From assembly GCA_003116975.1 (NCBI GenBank), contig BGKB01000119.1:1-64000 (forward strand): a stretch of 64,000 nt of DNA, read 5' to 3'. Made by a program: the position numbers and the translations under genes. Below are positions 29,926 to 38,294 of the stretch, one piece after another; position 1 is the first letter of the stretch; every line of letters begins with the position of its first letter. The notes beneath the pieces were generated by a model, which was given only the letters and a program-made list of their open reading frames with translations, searched no databases and was not told the DNA's origin. The DNA is from Aurantiochytrium sp. KH105. Taxonomy: Eukaryota > Sar > Bigyra > Thraustochytrida > Thraustochytriidae.

Positions 29926-30897
29926 CTATTGGGAATCATTGACGGAAGAGGCTACGGCAGCATCAGGCATGTCCGGGAATGCTCCAGGTGCCACGTCAAT
30001 CTCCGTAATAATGGTAAAGGTTGTCTCCATCAGGCCTCGGTGCAAGATCATTCGATACGGCCAGGAGCAAAGTAACAATGTCGCGAACATGTACCAGCCA
30101 GAGGAAGCATAGTCGGGCGTGCGATCCTTATCCAAGAGCATTACGGCTTCGCGCATTCCAGGCCATTTCATCCCCTCCTTAAAAGTGTGAGACCTGTCTA
30201 GATTGCGGTATGTGTCTCTGAACGCTTGACCTTGCTGCGCGAGCAATTGTCTCGATTCTCCGTGATATAGCAGTTTGCGTCGCACGTGAACAAGGACACC
30301 AAAGTAGCCTGAGTCCAGATCAGCCAGCTGCGGCGCCGGCCCGCTCCTATCCCGCGAGCTCTCAATGACCTTTTCCTCCTTTTTGCGAAAAGTGACGACT
30401 CTCTCATAATAAGTTTCGTCGCGCCGATCCTTACCCATACCGGTGGTTCGCGTTCGTCTTTCGTCATGATAACACTCGATCGACATCCAAAATTGAGGCG
30501 TTGTATTACGCAGTTCCACGAAATAATCGTGCTCACCAAACGTATGGTCGCTGCTCAGCTTATTGAAGAGCGCATTAAGCGTTGAGTCACCGCTACATGG
30601 AACGAGGAAGGCCTCTGCGAAGTAAAGAACGAGAAAGCCTACGGCAAAGTAGAACGACAGTCTGTCCCAGAAGTTCTTGTCTGGATTTGCCACGAGCAGG
30701 TCTTGAAAAGCATAAGCGCCGCTAGCGATGGTCCCGATTGTGAGGAGCAGAGAAATGGGCGCCTTACCCGCGGGCGTGTACACGATTTCGTCCGCACCCA
30801 ATGCTCCTTGTACATCGGCAACGGGAACCCCGGTCGCATCCTCATCGTCGGTTCTGGTCTGGGCGACAATGACCGAGTTCGCATCCTCGTTCTTCAT
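29926..30897 (-). CDS. TMEM151-like membrane protein, copy 3
   Basis: From the Met at 30897 (MKNEDANS, shared with copies 4 and 5) there are 323 residues. Membrane spans are LLLTIGTIASGAYAFQ, YFAVGFLVLYFAEAF and the C-terminal WYMFATLLLCSWPYRM. Between them are MSIECYHDERRTRT (His-Asp where copies 2 and 4 have His-Tyr), VVTFRKKEEKV and FGVLVHVRRKL. Directly upstream of the ATG, minus-strand (CTGCTC)n encodes a chance Leu or Cys run and, unlike copies 4 and 5, the upstream frame is closed by a TGA. That supports the start chosen here. Short acidic C-terminus. Confidence 0.78.
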   Translation of the reverse strand: MKNEDANSVIVAQTRTDDEDATGVPVADVQGALGADEIVYTPAGKAPISLLLTIGTIASGAYAFQDLLVANPDKNFWDRLSFYFAVGFLVLYFAEAFLVPCSGDSTLNALFNKLSSDHTFGEHDYFVELRNTTPQFWMSIECYHDERRTRTTGMGKDRRDETYYERVVTFRKKEEKVIESSRDRSGPAPQLADLDSGYFGVLVHVRRKLLYHGESRQLLAQQGQAFRDTYRNLDRSHTFKEGMKWPGMREAVMLLDKDRTPDYASSGWYMFATLLLCSWPYRMILHRGLMETTFTIITEIDVAPGAFPDMPDAAVASSVNDSQ

Positions 30898-30920
30898 ATT
30901 GTACAGCGCCAGTACCAAGT

Positions 30921-30968
<48 letters not shown>

Positions 30969-30969
30969 C
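30921..30969. repeat. (AGCAGG)8 hexamer repeat upstream of copy 3
   Basis: About eight tandem hexamers lie 24 bases 5' of the copy 3 start codon. Copies 4 and 5 have only two or three units at the same place. Confidence 0.9.
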
Positions 30970-31410
30970 ACTGCAAAGGAAGTGGTCTTGTCAAAAGAGT
31001 GCACGCGCTGCAACCCTTTGTTCGCGCTGGCACTCTTGTGATGTGTTCAAGGGCCACCTGCAGATGGGCGCAATCGAGAAGCCCCACTCTGCTGTACTAC
31101 CGCCTTGCTCGCGGACGCGATTTCTTTCGCGGACTGCAGCAACTTCGTCGTTTGTTGGGCTCCCTCGCTCGGGACAAATGCGTAGCTCTCGCTGGTCGTG
31201 CTGGCCCGGCCAAAAACGTGCACACCTTATGCATGCATGGAAGGGGGCAAATTTTTTATGCCGCGCAGAAAGGGAAAAAGGGGGGGGAAGGGGAGCAAAC
31301 TGGACACGTAGGAGGCTCCCAGGCCTACTTCTCAGCATTTTTTTTTATAACATGTTTTTTTTCAGTCTCTCACGAAATTTCAAGAGATTTATTGAAAGCT
31401 ACTGTTCCTT

Positions 31411-33085
31411 GATACCATGAGCATTGACAAATGGTGATCGAAAAGAGCGCAGGGGTGGTTTGATTTAATTTGAATCCTTGGCAAGAAACGCATGGGCTTT
31501 GAGACATGAAGAGCAAAAGTTGTCAGATATCTTCGCCGCGGTTGTAAGAGATTTCTTTCCTGTGACCAGGAGTCGCCTACATGTCTTCTTAGGTATCGCT
31601 GGCCCCCTATTGGGAATCATTGACGGAAGAGGCTACGGCAGCATCAGGCATGTCCGGGAATGCTCCAGGTGCCACGTCAATCTCCGTAATAATGGTAAAG
31701 GTTGTCTCCATCAGGCCTCGGTGCAAGAGCATTCGATATGGCCAGGAGCAAAGCAAACATGTCGCGATCATGTACCAGCCAAAGGAAGCATAGCCGGGCG
31801 TGCGATCCTTATCCAAGAGCAATACGGCTTTGCGCATCTCAGGCCATTTAAAACCCTCTTTAAAAATGTGACATGCGTCTCGATTGCGATATGTGTCCCT
31901 GAACGCTTGACCCTGCAGCGTGATCGATTGCCTCGGTTCTTCAGTGTGATTTAGATATAGCAGTTTGCGTCGCACGTGAACAAGGACACCAAAGTAGCCT
32001 GAGTCCAGATCAGCCAGCTGCGGCGCCGGCCCGCTCCTATCCCGCGAGTTCTCAAAGACCCTTTCCTCCTTCTTGCGAAAAGTGATGACTTTCTCATAGT
32101 AGCTTTCTGTGTGCTCGTGATCTCGCGCATCGGTGATGGTTCGCGTACGCCTTTCGTAATGATGACACTTGATCGACATCCAAAGTTGAGGCTTTGTAAT
32201 TCGCAGTTCCACGAAATAATCGTGCTCACCAAACGTATGGTCGCTGCTCAGCTTATTGAAGAGCGCATTAAGCGTTGAGTCACTGCGACATGGAACGCGG
32301 AAGGCCTCTGCGAAGTAAAGAACGAGAAAGCCAACGGCAAAGTAGAACGACGGTCTGTCCCAGAAATTCTTGTCTGGATTTGCCACGAGCAGGTCTTGAA
32401 AAACATAAGCGCCGCTGGCGATAGTTCCGATCGTGAGGAGCAGGGAAAGGGGCTCATTACTTAAGGGCGTGTACACGACGCCGTCCGCACCCAGATCTCC
32501 TTGTACATCGGCAACGGGAACCCCGGTCGCATCCTCGTCGTCGATTTCGGTCTTGGCGACAACGACCGAGTTCGAATCCTCGTTCTTCATGTTGTACAGC
32601 ACTAGCGCCAAGTAGCAGGAACAGGAGCAGCAGCACCAGTAGGCACTGCAAAGTTGGTGGTCTTGCCAATAGAGTGCACGCGCTGCGACCCTTTGTTCGC
32701 GCTGGCACTCTCGCGATGTGTCCAAGGGCCAGCTGCAGATTGGCGCAAGCGAGAAGCCCCACTCTGCTGTACTACCGCCTTGCTCGCAGGCGCGATTTCT
32801 TTCGCGGACTGCAGCAACTTCGTCGTTTGTTGGACACTCTCGCTCGGGACAAATGCGTCGCACTCGCTGGTCGTGCTGGCCCAGCCAAAAACGTGCACAC
32901 CTTACGCTTGCTTGCAACCCCGGTGAATGCCAGGGGGCAGATTCGTCAAGCCGCGCGGACAGGGGGAACAGGGGGAACGGGGAAAGTAGGATAGGCCCCT
33001 ACTTCTCAGCATTTTTTTTATAACATGTTTTTTTTTCAGTCTCTCACGAAATTTCAAGAGATTTATTGAAAGCTACTGTTCCTTG
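31411..33085. repeat. Tandem gene-containing unit B
   Basis: Same arrangement as unit A: 3' flank with CTTGGCAAGAAACGCATGGG, coding region, then a 5' flank with GTGCACGCGCTGCGACCC. The near-identity of non-coding parts points to recent duplication or gene conversion. Confidence 0.8.
31607..32590 (-). CDS. TMEM151-like membrane protein, copy 4
   Basis: 327 residues from the conserved Met at 32590 (MKNEDSNS). It carries the family spans and MSIKCHHYERRTRT (Glu to Lys and Tyr to His compared with IECYH), VITFRKKEERVF, FGVLVHVRRKL and the C-terminal CSWPYRM segment. The frame is open upstream to 32917, adding 109 residues through sequence that is also present as 5' flank of copies 3 and 5. Since copy 3 has a stop there, I treat that part as 5' flank, though an extended protein in copies 4 and 5 cannot be excluded. 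Confidence 0.77.
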   Translation of the reverse strand: MKNEDSNSVVVAKTEIDDEDATGVPVADVQGDLGADGVVYTPLSNEPLSLLLTIGTIASGAYVFQDLLVANPDKNFWDRPSFYFAVGFLVLYFAEAFRVPCRSDSTLNALFNKLSSDHTFGEHDYFVELRITKPQLWMSIKCHHYERRTRTITDARDHEHTESYYEKVITFRKKEERVFENSRDRSGPAPQLADLDSGYFGVLVHVRRKLLYLNHTEEPRQSITLQGQAFRDTYRNRDACHIFKEGFKWPEMRKAVLLLDKDRTPGYASFGWYMIATCLLCSWPYRMLLHRGLMETTFTIITEIDVAPGAFPDMPDAAVASSVNDSQ

Positions 33086-34640
33086 ATACCATGAGCACTG
33101 ACAAATGGTGATCGAAAAGAGCGCAGGGGTCGTCCAATTTTGATTCAATTTTGAATCCTTGGCAAGAAACGCATGGGCTTTGAGACATGAAGAGCAGATA
33201 TCTTCGTCGCGGTTGTGAGAGATTTCTTTCCTGTGACCAGGAGCCGCCCACATGTCTTCTCAGGTATTGCTGCCCCCTGATTGGGAATCATTGACGGAAG
33301 AGGCCACGGCAGCATCAGACATGTCCGGGAATGCTCCAGGTGCCACATCAATCTCCGAAACAATGGTAAAGGTTGCCTGCATCAGGCCTCGGTGCAAGAT
33401 CATGCGATATGGCCAGGAGCAAAGCAAACATGTCGCGATCATGTACCAGCCAAAGGAAGCATAGCCGGGCGTGCGATCCTTATCCAAGAGTAATACGACT
33501 CTACGGAATCCAGGCCACGCAATCCCCTCTCGATAAATGTGGGTCGCGTCTAGATTGCGGTATGTGTCCCTGAACGCTTGCCCCTGCAGCGCGAGCGATT
33601 GCATCGATTCTTCAGTGTGATGCAGCAGCTTGCTGCGCACGTGGACAAGGACACCAAAGAACTCCGAGTCCAGGTCAGCCAGCTGCGGCGCTGGCCCGCT
33701 TCTATCCCGCCAGCTCTCAAAGAACTTTTCCTCTGTTTTGCGGAAAGTGACGTTCCTTGACGTATGTGTTGTCGTATTTCCTCTGCTGTCAGTTGACGTA
33801 TGAGTCGTGGTATGGTAACATTCGATCGACATATAAAGTATAGGCTTTGTACTACGCAGTTCCACGAAATAATCATGCTCGCCAAACGTATGGCCGCTGC
33901 TCAGCTTATTGAAGAGCGCATGAAGCGTCGAGTCACTGCGACATGGAACGCGGAAAGCCTCCGCGAAGTAAAGAACGAGAAAGCCAACGGCAACGTAGAA
34001 CGACGGTCTGACCCAGAAATCCACATATGGAATTGCCAAAACCAGGTCTTGGATAGCATAAGCGCCGCTAGCGATAGTCCCGATCGTGAGGAGCAGGGAA
34101 AGGGGCTCATTGCTTAAGGGCGTGTACACGACGCCGTCCGCATCCAGATCTCCTTGTACATCGGCAACGGGAACCCCGGTCGCATCCTCGTCGTCGATTA
34201 TGGTCTGGGCGACAACGACCGAGTTCGCATCCTCGTTCTTCATGTTGTACAGCGCTAGCGCCAAGTTGCAGGAGCAGGAGCAGGAGCTGAGGCAGTAGCT
34301 GGGGCAGTCGTAGGCACTGCGAAGCAAGTGGTCTTGCCAAAAGAGTGCACGCGCTGCGACCCTTTATTCGCGCTGGCACTCTCGCGATGTGTCCAAGGGC
34401 CAGCTGCAGATGGGCTCTGCTGTACTGGGCGCGCGATTTCGTTCTCGGACTGCAGCAGCTTCGTCGTTTATTTCTTTGAATACTTGTCTAAAATTGGGTA
34501 CCTCTGACCCTGGTGCTGGCGGCGAATTGGGCAACACAGAACACCCTCGCTCGGGACAAATGCGTAACTCTTGTGCTGGTCCAGCCAGAAAAGTGCACAC
34601 CTTATGCATGCAAAGTGGCTGTGGCTGCGTGGCGGTTCAC
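33086..34640. repeat. Tandem gene-containing unit C
   Basis: Third repeat of the unit, with TMEM151-like copy 5. Its 5' flank (34325-34610) diverges more than those of A and B and carries a small insertion near 34470-34540. Confidence 0.75.
33260..34243 (-). CDS. TMEM151-like membrane protein, copy 5
   Basis: 327 residues from the Met at 34243. The membrane spans and MSIECYH are kept, but the following segment differs: the Arg-rich ERRTRT of the other copies is replaced by a Thr/His-rich stretch (TTTHTSTDSRGN and a second HTS). The C-terminal RTPGYASFGWYM and CSWPYRM are retained. The last residues extend past the common VNDSQ end by SGGSNT. It is the outermost gene of the array and shares its 5' flank with copies 3 and 4. 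Confidence 0.77.
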   Translation of the reverse strand: MKNEDANSVVVAQTIIDDEDATGVPVADVQGDLDADGVVYTPLSNEPLSLLLTIGTIASGAYAIQDLVLAIPYVDFWVRPSFYVAVGFLVLYFAEAFRVPCRSDSTLHALFNKLSSGHTFGEHDYFVELRSTKPILYMSIECYHTTTHTSTDSRGNTTTHTSRNVTFRKTEEKFFESWRDRSGPAPQLADLDSEFFGVLVHVRSKLLHHTEESMQSLALQGQAFRDTYRNLDATHIYREGIAWPGFRRVVLLLDKDRTPGYASFGWYMIATCLLCSWPYRMILHRGLMQATFTIVSEIDVAPGAFPDMSDAAVASSVNDSQSGGSNT

Positions 34641-35175
34641 TAGCGATTGCGACTTCGACGAGTAGCGGTGAATTATGTCACGACCCTACATAAAAAGCAG
34701 CATGTTTAGGCCCTTGTGGCCAATGCACGCACGCCTCAGCCGCGCTGCTGCAGCTGCTGGCATGTGGCTGGCTGACGATTCAAGGAACGAACGATCGAAC
34801 GAACGCCGTCGTGCAAGGCCCAATGGCATTGGCCATCGGCCGTGCGTGCACGGGGGCATGGTGCGCGCGCGTCATCCACGGCATCGCGCCGAGGTTCCGA
34901 GCTCGACGTTCCGATAGTTCTATACCTTCCAAGGGCCCCAAAAATTATGGGCCTCGAACAATCTCGAAAAATCGCGGCGTGAGCGAGACGTGGACTCGGC
35001 CGCCGGGAGGGAGGGTCGCGCCAAAGGCAGAACCTGAACCTGGAAAGCCATTCGGACGTCGACCGGCGGCGAAGCAGGCAGACGCACGCGCAAGCTAAAG
35101 CTCGCAAAGAGGCTTCGTTCACGCCCGTCGAAAGCCGGTCGCAGCGCAGCAGCGAGAGAAAAGCTAAGCCACGCC
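34641..35175. other. Divergent intergenic region upstream of the HSPBP1-like gene
   Basis: GC-rich toward the right, with a GAACGAACGAACG run near 34793. No gene is supportable. Confidence 0.5.
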
Positions 35176-36183
35176 ATGTCGTCGGCCAACTTGCAGCAGT
35201 GGACGGGCCTGCTGCAGTGGAGCTTGCAGTATCAGGATGGCACGCAGAACTCGGACGTGGGGGCGATGGACCCGGAACGACGTGCGTTTCTGAAGAACGC
35301 GCTTGAGAATCACATTACTGATCCCGCCGAGGGCTTCAAGGCACTGATTGCCGTGTTGCAGACCCCGCGTGCCGAGGGCGGCAACGATGAAGCCACTGAG
35401 GAAGAGTTTGTAGAGCGCAAGGTCGAGGCCCTCGAGGCCATCATGGGATATGTAGAGCAGATTGACTGGGCTCGTGATTTCGTCAAACTTGGGGGGTTCA
35501 AGATTGTCACGGACATGACTCAGGACGAGCACAAGGACATCCGTACCGCCGCGCTCGAGGTTTTCGGCGCTTGCGTGCAGAACAATCCGCCTGTGCAGGA
35601 AGCTGCCATGGAACTCAAGGCGCTGCCCATTCTTATGGACAAGCTCAGGAGTTCAGGGCTCTCTGCCACCGAATACGCAAAGGTCCTCTTTGCAGTCGCC
35701 ACCTTTATTCGCGAGTGCACGCCGGCCTCCATCGCCTTTATCAAGGACGAAAAGGGGGTGGCTTTGCTTTTGGACATTATCAAGGCTGACGAGGCCGTCT
35801 ATGGAATTCGCGCGCAGCGCAAGGCGCTTTTCCTTATGCACTACATTATCACGACCGTTCCCGCTGTGCGCATTGCGCTCGGTGGCCAACTCATTGCCGC
35901 GCTCAATGTAACCATGCTTTCGCAAGATATCGATCTTCGTGAGAATTCCATGAAGCTGCTGCTCATCATGTACGCGGATGCGCACGTGCGCGAGCGTCTC
36001 GAAGACGAGATTCTCGAGCAGACTCGCGCCGCACTTTCCAAGTTCTCCAAGACGGGTGACCACTTTGAGGACTTGGACGAGACCGCTTTGGCCATGGCTG
36101 CTGAGCTCCGCGAAGCCATCGACAGGAGATCCCCGCCCTCCACGGAGGAGCCTGCGCTCCTTGCCAACGTTGCCGCCAACTAG
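35176..36183 (+). CDS. HSPBP1/Fes1-type Hsp70 nucleotide-exchange factor (armadillo repeats)
   Basis: 335 residues. The start LQQWTGLLQWSLQYQDGT is the hallmark N-terminal helix of the Fes1/HspBP1 family, followed by armadillo-like helices: ALEAIMGYVEQIDWARDFVKLGG, IRTAALEVFGACVQNNPPVQE, KALPILMDKL and QRKALFLMHYIITTVPAVR. These proteins clasp the Hsp70 ATPase lobe and release ADP in the cytosol (Fes1, HspBP1) or ER (Sil1). No signal peptide is present, so the cytosolic form is likely. The ATG in a CGCC ATG context is the first in frame. Length fits the family. Confidence 0.88.
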   Translation: MSSANLQQWTGLLQWSLQYQDGTQNSDVGAMDPERRAFLKNALENHITDPAEGFKALIAVLQTPRAEGGNDEATEEEFVERKVEALEAIMGYVEQIDWARDFVKLGGFKIVTDMTQDEHKDIRTAALEVFGACVQNNPPVQEAAMELKALPILMDKLRSSGLSATEYAKVLFAVATFIRECTPASIAFIKDEKGVALLLDIIKADEAVYGIRAQRKALFLMHYIITTVPAVRIALGGQLIAALNVTMLSQDIDLRENSMKLLLIMYADAHVRERLEDEILEQTRAALSKFSKTGDHFEDLDETALAMAAELREAIDRRSPPSTEEPALLANVAAN

Positions 36184-36471
36184 GCTTTGTAATTGCTCCG
36201 TATCGTGCTTTGTAGATTGACTTTGATTCCACTCGACTCGTTGGCTTTACCTTTCCTTGTTTCCTCTATCCTTTTTCGAATTCTGGCAACAGTGAAGAGT
36301 GCGAAGTCAGTTTCTTGCATTTTCTTGCTTGGAAAAAAGCGAACGCCGAGAGTGTGGTCATGTTCTTGTGATGTGACGCTTAGATAGACATATAACATGA
36401 AAATGTTTTATCGCAAGGTGCACGCGATTGTGACAGAAATCGTAAAGGAGAAAAGGACAGTGCAGCTATGA

Positions 36472-37385
36472 TTACACGCCCGAGTAGACGCTAAAGCCGC
36501 CATCAATGGGGATGATGGCACCCGTGACAAACTTGGAGGCATCCGAACAAAGCCAGACCAATGGGCCGACAAGTTCCTCGGCCTGGCCAAAGCGGTTCAT
36601 CGGGGTGCCGCGCACAATGTCTTCGCCCCTCGCGGAATACGAACCGTCTGGGTTGGTCAGCAGCGCGCGATTCTGCTCACCCAAAAAGAATCCCGGGGCG
36701 AGCGCGTTCACACGCACCTTTTCGCCATGCTTTTTCGCCAGCTCCACCGACAACCAACGCGTAAAGTTGGTGACAGCGGCCTTGGAGGCAGAGTAGCCCA
36801 TGACTCTCGTCAAGGTCGCCTTTTCAGCGGCCATGGAGCCAATGTTCACAATTGTACCACCTCCCTCTGACTCTGCAATAGCCTTGCCCAGTATGATACA
36901 AGGCAGGACCGTCCCCGCGAAGTTGAGGTCCATTACTCCACGCACAGCGTCGATGGGAACGTCAAAAAAGGAGCCGTCCGGCTGTACCACGGCCTCCTTT
37001 TTGTTCCCTCCCGCTGCGTTGACCAAAATGTCGATCTTGCCCCACTTGGCCAGCGTTTCGTCCCGCAGACGCACCAGATCCTCCTCCTTGGTCACGTCAG
37101 CCACGATTCCGATGGCCGACCCTCCGCTCTCACGAATTGACCCCGCGACGTCATCGCATTGCTGTTGCTCACGACTTGTGATCACCACGTTGGCCCCACG
37201 TGCAGCCAGGCCGCGAGCCATGGCGCCACCAAGAACACCCGTAGATCCCGTCAGGATGGCCACCTGCGCAACATCATCACGATCCACTCTTTCACAATGT
37301 CAGTTGATGCTCAACTCATCGATCCTGACGTGCGTCATCTCGCATCACCTACCTTGCCGCGCACGCTAAACAATTCGTCGCCCAT
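36472..37385 (-). CDS. Short-chain dehydrogenase/reductase, uronate/mannonate-oxidoreductase-like (two exons)
   Basis: Exon 1 (37353-37385) encodes MGDELFSVRGK; after an 89-base intron (AAG|GTAGGT..GCGCAG|GTG) exon 2 (36472-37263) continues VAILTGSTGVLGGAM, restoring the classical start of the Rossmann fold. Total 274 residues. Further marks are NAAGGN, GSMAA with the active Ser region, YSASK (Tyr and Lys) and the C-terminal end GGFSVYSGV. The GFFLGEQNR...TPMNRFGQAEEL stretch is like bacterial fructuronate/D-mannonate-type SDRs, which interconvert hexuronates and aldonates. If exon 2 is read alone, its first ATG gives a protein lacking the conserved first strand, so the two-exon model is preferred. 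A bacterial origin is possible but not shown. Confidence 0.85.
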
Positions 37386-38294
37386 CTTCTGCGAGCGTCT
37401 TTCGTCGAGCTAAACCTGCCTGCGTGGCTTTCGTCTTCGTTGGTTTGTATCCGTCCCGGAGGTCCGCTTCGCTTCACTGCGCGTTTCTGTTCGTCGCGCG
37501 CGAGCGTCGGCGTGGCACGCAGTCCCGAGCACGCGTCGCCAGACTTTCCCCGCCCGCTCGCTGCTCCAAAGGGCCGGTGCCGCGACCTTGGACCTCCTCC
37601 GCGCGCAGAAGCGCCCCCGCCTTCGTACAGCTGGCCACGTGCGTCGCGTCCGCCAAGTTCGAGTTCTGGCCCACCATAGTCATCATATCATCCTCGAGCG
37701 CCTTGCGCGACATCCTCGCCTCCAGCCGCTCCTCTCCCGAGCACGACGCGGTCCAGAGCCGCGCTCCGGCGGCCCGCCGCGCAAAGAGGCAAGTCTCCGC
37801 GCCTCGCGGCGCAGGCGGCTCGAGTTCTCGGCAGGGTCTCCCCGCTCGCGGATAGTCGTACGCGGATAGTCGTAGACGTATACGAGCGGTGTCTCGCAGC
37901 GTTATCACGGCCCGGGCTCGACTATGCGCGAAGCGCATGGCGCAACGGGTCTTGCGCGCAAAAGGCCTTCCTCGCGGGAGAGGGACGGCGCGGCCGCAGT
38001 TCTCGCTCGCTCGCTCGCTGCGCGGGCCGCCGCGGCAGGCAGAGGCGCGGCTGCGCAGGCAGCCCCGCCGGCCTGGCCCGCGCCCCCGAGCCCGGCCTGC
38101 GCCGCGCCGCGAAGAGGCAAGAGGAGCAGCGGGATCATCGCCCTGAAAACGGTCGCTGGGCTCGCGAGGGACCTCGAGAACCCCGCGCGAGGGGGAAGCC
38201 TGCGCGAGAGGCCGAGCCGTGCGCGCGAGGCCACGCGCTCGCAGGCGGGGCCAGAGCGGACTGGCGCGCGCGAGGAAACAAACGTGTTCACGTC
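37386..38294. other. GC-rich divergent intergenic region
   Basis: About 900 bases between divergent starts, dominated by Ala/Arg/Pro-rich chance frames. It probably holds both promoters; no gene is supportable. Confidence 0.55.

Larger units (their letters stand above)
29740..31410. repeat. Tandem gene-containing unit A (about 1.67 kb)
   Basis: Starts near GACAAACGGTGATCGAAAAGAG and includes the 3' flank, TMEM151-like copy 3 and its 5' flank. It is closely matched by units B (31411-33085) and C (33086-34640), including intergenic sequence. Boundaries are approximate. Confidence 0.8.

Noticed and set aside
32591-32917. 109-residue N-terminal extension of TMEM151-like copy 4
   Set aside because: The same DNA is 5' flank in copy 3, where a stop interrupts it before the common start MKNED.
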